A stretch of DNA of 7,844 nt, taken from Sulfurimonas sp. (GTDB taxonomy: Bacteria > Campylobacterota > Campylobacteria > Campylobacterales > Sulfurimonadaceae). This document shows, one piece after another, positions 1 through 5,237 of the stretch (positions are counted from its first letter, which is position 1; every line of letters begins with the position of its first letter). The stretch covers positions 1 to 7,844 of the forward strand of contig JAFLJV010000150.1 in NCBI GenBank assembly GCA_022712845.1, read 5' to 3'. The position numbers and the translations under genes were made by a program. The notes beneath the pieces are model-generated. The model was not told where the DNA came from. It did not search any database and saw nothing but the letters and a program-made list of their open reading frames with translations.

Positions 1-692
1 CCCAAAATATCCCAAAAGTAGATGTAATTACTGGTCCTGGAAATATTTTTGTTGCAACTGCAAAAAAGATGGTTTTTGGTGATGTAAATATTGATATGAT
101 TGCAGGACCAAGTGAGATAGGTATTTTAGCAGATGAGAGTGCAAATCCTTCACATATGGCGATTGACTTACTTTCTCAAGCTGAACATGATGAGATGGCA
201 AGTTCTATTTTAATTACACCTTCACAACATATGGCTGATGAGGTTAAAATAGAGATAGAAAACTGGTTACAAAAACTTCCTCGTCAAAAGATGGCTAGAA
301 AATCTATTGAGGAGCGTGGAGCCATTATAGTTACAAAAGATATGGGTGAAGCGATAAAGCTTATGAATGAAATTGCTCCAGAACATCTTGAAGTTGCTAC
401 AAATAATCCGTTTGAATTATTACCATTTATAAAACATGCAGGTGCAATCTTCTTGGGTCATTATACTCCTGAAGCAATAGGTGATTATGTAGCTGGACCA
501 AATCATACACTTCCAACAGGTGGAACAGCTAAGTTTTACTCTCCACTTGGAGTAGAGAACTTTATGAAAAAAAGCTCAATTATCTCTTTTAGTAAAGCAG
601 CTATAAATGAGATAGGAGAAGAGTGTGCATTAATAGCAAATACCGAAGGTTTAACTGCTCATGAACAGTCTGTTAGAGTTAGGTTAGATTAA
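1..692 (+). CDS. hisD: Histidinol dehydrogenase, 3' part (5' end outside window)
   Basis: HisD carries out the last two steps of histidine synthesis in the cytoplasm, the NAD-dependent oxidation of L-histidinol through histidinal to L-histidine, using a bound zinc. The reading frame is open from base 3 with no start in view, so roughly the N-terminal 200 residues (the family is usually about 430) lie upstream; 229 residues are visible. Family motifs appear in order: VITGPGNIFVATAKK, then DMIAGPSE, the zinc-ligand stretch SQAEHD (Gln and His), the catalytic pair in APEHLEV (Glu-His), the zinc Asp in GDYVAGPNHTLPT, and the final zinc His in EGLTAHEQSVRVR. All expected active-site residues in the visible part are intact, so the gene looks functional. 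It ends 19 bp before the convergent ScsD-like gene; no hairpin terminator is visible in that gap. The ATG at 69 is internal, not a start. Confidence 0.97.
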   Translation, partial: QNIPKVDVITGPGNIFVATAKKMVFGDVNIDMIAGPSEIGILADESANPSHMAIDLLSQAEHDEMASSILITPSQHMADEVKIEIENWLQKLPRQKMARKSIEERGAIIVTKDMGEAIKLMNEIAPEHLEVATNNPFELLPFIKHAGAIFLGHYTPEAIGDYVAGPNHTLPTGGTAKFYSPLGVENFMKKSSIISFSKAAINEIGEECALIANTEGLTAHEQSVRVRLD

Positions 693-711
693 GTAAGAGA
701 TCATAAATAAT

Positions 712-1209
712 TTAGAAACTAGCCCACCACATTCTTAAATACAATCCCCAAGTACTTGTATACCCAACATCACTAAAAACAACATTTTTATCTTCATCAT
801 AAATGATTGTAGTTGGAAAAACAGAAATATTAAATTTGTTTGTTAGGTAGCCAGTATTATCATTTATAACTCTAAAGTTTAAGTTATTTTCTTTTAAATA
901 GTTGTTTATCTCAACATCATTACCAGATTTAAGAGCAATAGTTAAAACTTCATATCTCTGAGATACTCTTTTAATATTTCCAGCTTCAACCTTACAAACT
1001 GGACACCATGAACCCCAAAAGTAAAGCATAATAGCTTTGTTTTTTGGTAGGTCATATTTTATATTATCTAATAAAGTGACAGATTTTAGGGATAATTGCA
1101 TTTTATTTAATTCTGCACTTCTATATAAACTTAAAGCATTTGCAAAAACAGTCATTAATACAATAAATATAAGTATCTCTTTAATATACTTTTTTATTTT
1201 ATCTTTCAT
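712..1209 (-). CDS. Membrane-anchored thioredoxin-like protein, ScsD/TlpA type
   Basis: This is a predicted periplasmic thiol-disulfide oxidoreductase of 165 residues. Residues about 11-29 form one hydrophobic segment (EILIFIVLMTVF), read as an uncleaved N-terminal anchor with the thioredoxin domain outside. The redox site is WCPVC (Cys69, Cys72) after the strand IMLYFWGS, and the cis-proline loop is SVFPTT (Pro132). The C-terminal pattern GYTSTWGLYLRMWWA matches what I know of ScsD/MtbDsbE-like 'protein disulfide oxidoreductases'. The start was set at ATG 1209 because GGAG lies 4 bases upstream; a longer GTG start at 1239 has no ribosome site and runs into the promoter region. It is divergent from nosL. 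ScsD proteins come from copper-tolerance loci, so a role in keeping periplasmic copper-protein cysteines reduced is a reasonable inference. A cytochrome c maturation (ResA/CcmG-like) thioredoxin is the main alternative. Confidence 0.85.
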   Translation of the reverse strand: MKDKIKKYIKEILIFIVLMTVFANALSLYRSAELNKMQLSLKSVTLLDNIKYDLPKNKAIMLYFWGSWCPVCKVEAGNIKRVSQRYEVLTIALKSGNDVEINNYLKENNLNFRVINDNTGYLTNKFNISVFPTTIIYDEDKNVVFSDVGYTSTWGLYLRMWWASF

Positions 1210-1229
1210 AAAGCTCCAAGTTTTTATAT

Positions 1230-1238
1230 ATTTTAACA
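1230..1238 (-). promoter_or_regulatory. Predicted extended -10 promoter of the ScsD-like gene
   Basis: On the minus strand the sequence reads TGTTAAAAT, an extended -10 (TGnTAAAAT) about 21 bases before the ATG at 1209. The predicted start of transcription is near 1223. There is no clear -35 box, which is usual for Campylobacterota. The 18-bp palindrome at 1244-1261 covers the place where a -35 would be. Confidence 0.45.
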
Positions 1239-1243
1239 CTTTT

Positions 1244-1261
1244 GTAGCAATTTATTGCTAC
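1244..1261. promoter_or_regulatory. Perfect 18-bp palindrome, candidate shared operator
   Basis: The sequence GTAGCAATTTATTGCTAC has perfect 8-bp arms around a central TT. It lies between the starts of the divergent ScsD-like and nosL genes. Its right end touches the probable nosL -10 and its left end lies 6 bp upstream of the extended -10 of the opposite gene. That position suits a dimeric regulator controlling both genes. It lacks a T-run on either side and lies upstream of both genes, so it is not read as a terminator. The regulator is unknown. Confidence 0.5.
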
Positions 1262-1264
1262 TAT
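1259..1264 (+). promoter_or_regulatory. Possible nosL -10 box (TACTAT)
   Basis: TACTAT lies 26 bases before the nosL ATG and would place transcription start near 1271, giving a leader of about 20 bases that contains the AGGGGA ribosome site. No convincing -35 is seen. The box partly overlaps the right arm of the palindrome at 1244-1261. Confidence 0.3.
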
Positions 1265-1290
1265 AGCACAAAAAATTAAAGGGGATTAAA

Positions 1291-1764
1291 ATGTTTAAAC
1301 TCGTAATGTTATTGATTTTGGTATTTTCATTCAATTTGTATGCTAGTGAAAATAAAAATTTTCAAACTGTTAGTAAAGAAAAAGCAACTCTATTACAAAA
1401 AGGTACACAAAAAGAGGCTTGTTACAAGTGTGGAATGAATTTGATAAAATTTTATAAAACAAGTCATGCTTCATCTATAAAAGGAAAAGATTTTCAATAC
1501 TGTTCTCTTCATTGTTTAGCAGATCATTTATCTGATGGATTAAGCTTAGAAGATCCGAGAGTTGTTGATGTTGTTTCTTTGGAGTTTATAGATATACGAG
1601 CTGCTTATTATGTTGTTAGTAGTAAAGTAAGAGGTACAATGTCTAGAATTAGTAAATATGCTTTTTCAAAAGAGAGTGACGCAAAAGATTTTCAAGCTAA
1701 AAATGGTGGGAAAATTATGAACTTTTTTGATGCTATAGAAGTAGCCAAAAAAGATTTTAAATAG
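1291..1764 (+). CDS. nosL: NosL-family periplasmic copper chaperone
   Basis: NosL proteins bind Cu(I) in the periplasm; the best-studied role is supplying copper for the CuZ centre of nitrous oxide reductase. The 157-residue product starts with a signal peptide (MFKLVMLLILVFSFNLYAS), cut probably after Ala18. The family core follows: the motif CYKCGM (Cys44, Cys47, Met49), then YCSLHC (Cys71, His74, Cys75), then AAYYVVSSKVRGTMS and the closing KNGGKIMNF. The start is supported by AGGGGA 6-7 bases upstream. Unlike the classical NosL, there is no lipobox cysteine, so it should be soluble or held by another partner. No other nos gene lies in the window, so here it may serve copper handling more generally. 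Its divergent neighbour is a ScsD-like thioredoxin, which fits a copper or thiol theme. The family assignment is strong; the target is not known. Confidence 0.87.
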   Translation: MFKLVMLLILVFSFNLYASENKNFQTVSKEKATLLQKGTQKEACYKCGMNLIKFYKTSHASSIKGKDFQYCSLHCLADHLSDGLSLEDPRVVDVVSLEFIDIRAAYYVVSSKVRGTMSRISKYAFSKESDAKDFQAKNGGKIMNFFDAIEVAKKDFK

Positions 1765-1770
1765 TTTCTT

Positions 1771-1804
1771 AAAGGATAATGATTTATTAAATCATTATAC
1801 CTTT
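1771..1804. terminator. Convergent hairpin between nosL and pit
   Basis: AAAGGATAATGATTT pairs with AAATCATTATACCTTT across a 3-base loop, giving an almost complete 15-bp stem with one bulge. It starts 6 bases after the nosL stop and overlaps the last codons of the convergent phosphate permease. It probably ends both transcripts, although the T-tracts on both sides are weak. Confidence 0.55.
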
Positions 1805-3433
1805 AATCATAAAGAATAATAAACCTGCAAGTGTTGCAGCAGCTGGAACAGTTATAACCCAAGCAGCAAGTATTTTCTTAAGAGCATCTCTTTTTACATA
1901 CTGAACTCTTTTAGCTTTTTTAATACTTTTTTTAGTAGATTTTATAAGCTTTTTTTCATTAGCTATTAATTTATATAATTCAACTATTCTACTATAATCT
2001 TTATTGGATTTTTCATTTTTTGCTTCTAATGTTTTAAGTTCAGCAGTATAAGCATTTTTATTTTCTTTTTCATCTTTAATGATAAGTTGATCTTCTTCAA
2101 TTGTATTTTTATCATCTCTAATATGCAACCATTCTCTTAAAAAACCAACACCAAAAATACCACCAATTGCGATATGAGTAGAACTAACAGGAAGACCAAG
2201 TTGCGAAGCTATAATAACTGTAATTGAAGCAGCCATAGCAATGGAGAATGCTCTAATTTGATCAAGCTCAGTTATCTCAGAACCTACAGTTTTAATAAGT
2301 TTAGGACCATAAAGTGCAAGACCAAGAGCGATACCTAATGCACCAACACCCATAACCCATAAAGGTATTTCAGCTTTTGATGATATTCCACCATTTACTA
2401 CAGCATCATTAATAGCAGCCAATGGCCCAATTGCATTTGCAACATCATTTGCACCATGAGCAAAACTTAGTAGTGCAGCTGCAAAAACAAGAGGAATTGT
2501 AAACATAGTATTTACTGATGCTTTTGTATTTTCAAGAAGAGTTGCACTTGATTTTAATTTCTTTTTTACAAAGATATAAACAAAAATAGCAACAACAAAG
2601 CCCATTATAAAAGCTGTTGTAAATGTTGGTTTATTAGTCATTTCAATAGAGACAAGAGGTAAGTAATTTAATAGCTCAACTATTTCTGGCCATATTTTTT
2701 TAAGACCCTTTAGTGTTAAATAAGTTACAAATGCCCAAGCCATGATAGCAACAAATATTGGAACATAGGTCTTGGCGGCAGCTATTTTATCATCTTTAAA
2801 TACTATAGATTTTTTTATGGCAAAAAGAAAAGAAGCAGCAATAATACCACCAAGTACCGGTGAAATTACCCATGAAGCAGCAATTTTAGCCATTGTTCCC
2901 CAATCAACTATAGCAAAACCAGCTGCAGCAATTCCAGCTCCCATAACTCCACCAACAATTGAGTGAGTGGTAGACACTGGTGCTTTCATCATGGTAGCAA
3001 AATTTAGCCATAGAGCTGCGGCAAGAAGAGCTGCCATCATTGCCCATATAAATGGATCTGCATTCCCACCAAAGGCATTAATATCAATAATACCTTTTTT
3101 AATAGTTTTAACAACCTCTCCACCAGCTATAATGGCACCAGCAGCTTCAAAAACAGCAGCAATTATAATTGCAGTTGTCATTGTCATTGCCTTTGAGCCA
3201 ACAGCTGGCCCAACATTATTAGCCACATCATTTGCACCAATATTCATAGCCATATAAGCACCAATAAGTGCAGCTACAGCTAAAAACATATTATTGGATA
3301 TTCCACCATTGCTTAAAAAACTAAATGTTAAAACACCAATCATAAAAAAGAGTGCAAGACCAAGTCTCGCAAAGTCAGTACCACTCTTTTTAAGTGCTTC
3401 TTCTTCTAGTTTTTTCATAGTTTCAATTTCCAT
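1787..3433 (-). CDS. pit: PiT-family inorganic phosphate permease
   Basis: PiT proteins import inorganic phosphate (as a metal-phosphate complex in bacteria) through the inner membrane, driven by the proton or sodium gradient. The 548-residue product has the two inverted-repeat halves of the family: GANDVANNVGP at 66-76 and GANDVANAIGP at 327-337, each later followed by its partner motif, APVSTTHSIVGG (151-162) and LPVSSTHIAIGG (414-425). The many hydrophobic segments between them fit about ten to twelve membrane spans. Residues about 437-518 are a highly charged, Lys/Glu-rich, helix-forming insert before the final span (AAWVITVPAAATLAGLLFF). The start at 3433 has AAGAGAG 9 bases upstream; a second Met at residue 6 is a possible alternative. 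The gene lies 65 bp behind a cyclophilin gene, but the gap contains its own predicted promoter and a Pho-box-like repeat, so phosphate-controlled expression is likely. Confidence 0.95.
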   Translation of the reverse strand: MEIETMKKLEEEALKKSGTDFARLGLALFFMIGVLTFSFLSNGGISNNMFLAVAALIGAYMAMNIGANDVANNVGPAVGSKAMTMTTAIIIAAVFEAAGAIIAGGEVVKTIKKGIIDINAFGGNADPFIWAMMAALLAAALWLNFATMMKAPVSTTHSIVGGVMGAGIAAAGFAIVDWGTMAKIAASWVISPVLGGIIAASFLFAIKKSIVFKDDKIAAAKTYVPIFVAIMAWAFVTYLTLKGLKKIWPEIVELLNYLPLVSIEMTNKPTFTTAFIMGFVVAIFVYIFVKKKLKSSATLLENTKASVNTMFTIPLVFAAALLSFAHGANDVANAIGPLAAINDAVVNGGISSKAEIPLWVMGVGALGIALGLALYGPKLIKTVGSEITELDQIRAFSIAMAASITVIIASQLGLPVSSTHIAIGGIFGVGFLREWLHIRDDKNTIEEDQLIIKDEKENKNAYTAELKTLEAKNEKSNKDYSRIVELYKLIANEKKLIKSTKKSIKKAKRVQYVKRDALKKILAAWVITVPAAATLAGLLFFMIKGIMI

Positions 3434-3462
3434 AATAAAATGCTCTCTTATAATTTTTTTTG

Positions 3463-3468
3463 ATTATA
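3463..3468 (-). promoter_or_regulatory. Predicted -10 box (TATAAT) of pit
   Basis: A perfect TATAAT on the minus strand lies 29 bases before the pit ATG, predicting a leader of about 23 bases with AAGAGAG as ribosome site. No -35 hexamer is seen at the proper spacing; the box at 3479-3496 takes that place, as at activator-dependent Pho promoters. Confidence 0.6.
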
Positions 3469-3478
3469 TATTTATTTG

Positions 3479-3496
3479 GTTACAAAAAGATTACAA
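3479..3496 (-). promoter_or_regulatory. Pho-box-like direct repeat upstream of pit
   Basis: In the pit direction the sequence is TTGTAAT-CTTT-TTGTAAC: two 7-base direct repeats spaced by 4, i.e. an 11-bp period. This is the layout of the E. coli PhoB box (CTGTCAT-AAAT-CTGTCAC), with 5 of 7 bases matching in each half. Read on the plus strand, it matches 11 of 14 fixed positions of the Campylobacter jejuni PhosR box as I remember it (GTTTCnAAAAnGTTTC). Ten bp separate it from the -10 box, the usual distance for this class of activator. Confidence 0.55.
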
Positions 3497-3498
3497 AG

Positions 3499-4038
3499 CT
3501 ATTTTTTAATATATGCTTTGATGATTTCTTGTCTTTTAATTGGTCTGTCACCCTTACCTGTAGTTACAGTACTTAATTTGTTTACATTTTTTATAGTTGA
3601 ACCTACAACTTGTCCAAAAATAGTGTATCCACCATTTAATTGATGTTTTGGAGTAACTGTAATAAAAAATTGACTTCCATTTGTAGTTGTTGCAGGTCCT
3701 CTATTAGCCATTGCTAAGATTCCAGCTTTATCAAAAGTTTTAGTATTAGCCTCATATTTAAAATCTTTGCCCCAAATGCTCTCTCCACCTCGACCTGTTT
3801 CAGTTGGATCTCCAACCTGAATCATAAAACCTTTAATTATTCTGTGAAAGGCGACACCATCATAATAGCCATTTTTTATATGAGTTGTGAAATTTTCAAC
3901 TGCTAATGGTGCTATTTTTGGAAATAGTTCTAATTCAATATTTCCTTGAGTTGTTTCAAGTATTACATGAGGATTGCTGTTTTTAGCAGATAAGTTTACT
4001 GAAATTAACAGTAGTAGTGATAGTAGAATTTTTCTCAT
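3499..4038 (-). CDS. ppiA: Exported cyclophilin-type peptidyl-prolyl isomerase
   Basis: Cyclophilins speed cis-trans isomerisation of proline peptide bonds; this one should act on proteins in the periplasm. Residues 1-18 (MRKILLSLLLLISVNLSA) are a signal peptide with a probable cut after LSA. The 160-residue remainder is a compact single cyclophilin domain. The active-site pieces are present: FHRII with the catalytic Arg66, GFMIQVGDP (Phe71, Gln74), NGSQFFIT (Gln123, Phe125) and LNGGYTIFGQVV (Leu134). The position of the tryptophan that confers cyclosporin binding in human cyclophilin is not Trp here (Gln133), as in many bacterial members. ATG 4038 is preceded by GGAG 5 bases away. It lies 65 bp upstream of pit on the same strand, probably with separate promoters; no functional link between them is implied. 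Confidence 0.93.
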   Translation of the reverse strand: MRKILLSLLLLISVNLSAKNSNPHVILETTQGNIELELFPKIAPLAVENFTTHIKNGYYDGVAFHRIIKGFMIQVGDPTETGRGGESIWGKDFKYEANTKTFDKAGILAMANRGPATTTNGSQFFITVTPKHQLNGGYTIFGQVVGSTIKNVNKLSTVTTGKGDRPIKRQEIIKAYIKK

Positions 4039-4066
4039 TTTTTCTCCGTAGAAATTTAATAGTTAT

Positions 4067-4072
4067 ATTGTA
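4067..4072 (-). promoter_or_regulatory. Possible -10 box (TACAAT) of the cyclophilin gene
   Basis: TACAAT on the minus strand lies 28 bases before the start codon and would give a leader of about 22 bases. An overlapping TATAAC at 4062-4067 is an equal alternative. No clear -35 is visible. Confidence 0.3.
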
Positions 4073-4137
4073 TCAATTTTTACTATAAATTAAGATGGAT
4101 TTTTAAAATTGAGGAAGAGAGAATGTTTTTAAAGAGA

Positions 4138-4162
4138 TTTGTCGCAAGTTACTTGCGACAAA
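4138..4162 (-). terminator. Strong hairpin, terminator of hup
   Basis: TTTGTCGCAAG and CTTGCGACAAA form a perfect 11-bp stem with a 3-base loop, starting 8 bases after the hup stop codon. It is by far the most stable hairpin in the first half of the window. The tract after it on the minus strand is TCTCTTT, a weak U-run, so termination may be partial or the hairpin may mainly protect the 3' end of the mRNA. Confidence 0.7.
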
Positions 4163-4170
4163 TAAAAAGC

Positions 4171-4455
4171 TTATTTACCAGCTGCAACACGGTCTTTAAG
4201 ACCTTTGCCAGCTTTAAACTTAGGAACCATTTTATCTTGTGTAGTATAAGTCTTGTTTGTACCAGGAACTTTACCACTTTTACCTTTTTGAAGTGTAGCA
4301 GAAAAACCACCAAAACCTACTAAAGACACATCTTCTTTTTTAACTAAAGCTGATGTTACAGCTTCTGTAAATGCTTTTATAGCTGCTTCAGCTTCAACTT
4401 TTGTTTTGTAATTACCGCTTGCTTGTACTAGTTCAACGAATTGAGCTTTATTCAT
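4171..4455 (-). CDS. hup: HU-type histone-like DNA-binding protein
   Basis: HU is an abundant dimeric nucleoid protein that bends DNA. The product has 94 residues, close to the usual 90. The N-terminal helices (MNKAQFVELVQ...EAAIKAFTEAV) lead to the HU signature GFGGFSATLQKGKSGKVPG, in which Pro64 at the tip of the beta arm is the residue that intercalates into DNA. The C-terminal VPKFKAGKGLKDRV is the typical saddle and last helix. AAGGGTAG lies about 5-11 bases before the start. The gene stands alone on its strand, with 97 bp upstream and a strong hairpin 8 bp downstream, consistent with a highly expressed single-gene transcript. Whether it is a homodimeric HU or an IHF-like partner cannot be told from one sequence, but a single HU is usual in Campylobacterota. 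Confidence 0.96.
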   Translation of the reverse strand: MNKAQFVELVQASGNYKTKVEAEAAIKAFTEAVTSALVKKEDVSLVGFGGFSATLQKGKSGKVPGTNKTYTTQDKMVPKFKAGKGLKDRVAAGK

Positions 4456-4518
4456 AAATCTACCCTTGAATTTATAAAGAATTTCCGATACTACTTAAAG
4501 CTTTAAAATAGAATTTTA

Positions 4519-4524
4519 AGTATA
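4519..4524 (-). promoter_or_regulatory. Possible -10 box (TATACT) of hup
   Basis: TATACT on the minus strand lies 63 bases before the hup start and would give a leader of about 57 bases. That leader includes the palindrome TTAAAGCTTTAA at 4495-4506. No -35 is recognised. TATAAA at 4472-4477 region is closer to the start but would leave almost no leader. Confidence 0.3.
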
Positions 4525-4552
4525 AGTAATTCAGCTATAGACACTTTATAAT

Positions 4553-4786
4553 TTATTTGCTTAAATATTTCTTCTTTTTACTCAAATGTGACAAAAAGTT
4601 TAATGTTTTTTTCTTTTTGAGTCCAATTTTTGCCCGTTTTAGTACTTTGGAGACAATTGTGCTTATTTCACTAGCAATAATTATAGATAACAAATTGTCA
4701 ATTTTTTTGTATTTATTACCTTTTGTGCTTATTGATAGAAATACATCTTCTAAAGCATCTTTTTCTTTATTTGTTAGGGTACTCAT
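4553..4786 (-). CDS. Small basic protein of unknown function, second gene of HTH operon
   Basis: I do not recognise this 77-residue protein. The N-terminal part (LTNKEKDALEDVFLSI) is acidic and helical; the middle (NLLSIIIASEISTIVSKVLKRA) is amphipathic to hydrophobic; the C-terminal third is strongly basic, with KKKKT and SKKKKYLSK. It starts 4 bp after the stop of the HTH gene and has its own AAGGA 8 bases before the ATG, inside the HTH gene's 3' end, so translation is probably coupled. Plus-strand frame 4557-4847 is open over the same bases but lacks a ribosome site and is taken as a shadow. The basic tail could bind nucleic acid, the HTH protein or the membrane surface. A toxin partner to the HTH protein is possible but no toxin motif is seen. 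Confidence 0.72.
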   Translation of the reverse strand: MSTLTNKEKDALEDVFLSISTKGNKYKKIDNLLSIIIASEISTIVSKVLKRAKIGLKKKKTLNFLSHLSKKKKYLSK

Positions 4787-4790
4787 CTAC

Positions 4791-5030
4791 TTAATCCTTA
4801 AGCCTATTGATTTTTCTAACAGCTCTAATGATCTCATCATCTTCTAATTCTCCTAACATTTTCATAACTGTTGAAGCGGCTTGTGGTTTTGCGCGCCCCA
4901 GTTTCCAGTCCTGATATGTACGCATAGATATCCCAAGTGAAAGGGCCATATCTTTTAAAGATATTTTTTTGCCATTTTTTTGTGATTCTAGTGAATTGTG
5001 AAGAATATTAAATAGATCATTGATTTGCAT
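4791..5030 (-). CDS. Small XRE-like helix-turn-helix regulator
   Basis: The 79-residue product consists mainly of one DNA-binding domain. Residues 24-49 (SLKDMALSLGISMRTYQDWKLGRAKP) have the XRE/Cro layout: helix, the turn around LGIS, recognition helix MRTYQDWKLG, then Pro. The rest is a short N-terminal helix and an acidic then basic tail. The ATG at 5030 is the only start: a stop codon in frame lies 24 bases upstream and no GTG or TTG intervenes. No Shine-Dalgarno sequence precedes it; instead the bases before it are TCTCCC, and TATACT ends 6 bases upstream, so the mRNA may be leaderless. An 11-bp element overlapping that box recurs as a palindrome at 5165-5182, pointing to autoregulation. 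It forms an operon with the small basic protein 4 bp downstream. The target genes are unknown. Confidence 0.82.
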   Translation of the reverse strand: MQINDLFNILHNSLESQKNGKKISLKDMALSLGISMRTYQDWKLGRAKPQAASTVMKMLGELEDDEIIRAVRKINRLKD

Positions 5031-5036
5031 GGGAGA

Positions 5037-5042
5037 AGTATA
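5037..5042 (-). promoter_or_regulatory. Predicted -10 box giving a leaderless HTH mRNA
   Basis: TATACT is followed by six bases (TCTCCC) and then the ATG, which puts the start of transcription at the A of the start codon. The lack of a ribosome site agrees with this. Another -10 candidate, TATAAT, lies at 5098-5103 and would give a leader of about 60 bases without a Shine-Dalgarno sequence. Confidence 0.45.
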
Positions 5043-5049
5043 CGGATTA
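5039..5049 (+). promoter_or_regulatory. Candidate operator site 1 (TATACGGATTA)
   Basis: These 11 bases are identical to one side plus spacer of the palindrome at 5165-5182. Here the second half is degenerate (AATACTT). The site overlaps the TATACT box just before the HTH gene, so a bound protein would block transcription. Confidence 0.5.
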
Positions 5050-5097
5050 AATACTTAAAGATACATTTAATTTATACTTTTACAGTAAATATATAAT

Positions 5098-5103
5098 ATT
5101 ATA
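5098..5103 (-). promoter_or_regulatory. Alternative -10 box (TATAAT) upstream of HTH gene
   Basis: A perfect TATAAT on the minus strand lies 68 bases before the start codon. It is part of the AT-only palindrome ATATAATATTATAT (5091-5104), which also offers TATAAT on the plus strand at 5092-5097. Chance occurrence in such AT-rich DNA is likely. Confidence 0.3.
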
Positions 5104-5164
5104 TTCAGAATACACGATTTAACATCTGTATTTGTTGGTTTAATATTGTAAATAAATGGTTTTA

Positions 5165-5182
5165 TATACGGTAATCCGTATA
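5165..5182. promoter_or_regulatory. Candidate operator site 2, perfect palindrome
   Basis: TATACGG-TAAT-CCGTATA has perfect 7-bp arms and a 4-base spacer, and stands out for its CGG/CCG in an otherwise AT-only stretch. On the minus strand it contains the same TATACGGATTA as site 1, centred about 130 bp away. A plus-strand TATAAT (5179-5184) overlaps its right end. It most likely binds the HTH protein as a dimer. Confidence 0.55.
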
Positions 5183-5237
5183 ATATTTATAAAAAAAATC
5201 TTTATATATTAAATAAATTTTATTTATGTCCACTTAC

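Noticed and set aside
693..711. Terminator between hisD and the ScsD-like gene
   Set aside because: The 19-bp gap and adjoining bases show no usable stem or T-tract.
1210..1239. Longer GTG start for the ScsD-like protein (10 extra residues)
   Set aside because: No ribosome site upstream, and it would run over the predicted extended -10. The ATG at 1209 has GGAG at proper distance.
2772..3257. Plus-strand open frames antisense to pit
   Set aside because: They mirror the Ala/Gly/Ile-rich membrane protein on the other strand and have no family-like sequence or start signals.
4123..4323. Plus-strand open frame overlapping the hup terminator and hup
   Set aside because: It reads through a strong hairpin and antisense to a clear HU gene; no homology recognised.
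4557..4847. Plus-strand open frame of 96 codons opposite the small basic protein and HTH gene end
   Set aside because: No ribosome site, composition of a complement of Lys-rich coding (Phe/Leu runs), and the minus strand genes explain the region.
4553..5030. Calling the HTH pair a toxin-antitoxin system
   Set aside because: Gene order and autoregulation fit, but the second protein shows no known toxin fold or catalytic motif, so only the possibility is noted.
5179..5184. Plus-strand promoter (TATAAT) driving a small RNA or gene to the right
   Set aside because: Nothing coding lies downstream on the plus strand and the hexamer is expected by chance in such AT-rich DNA.
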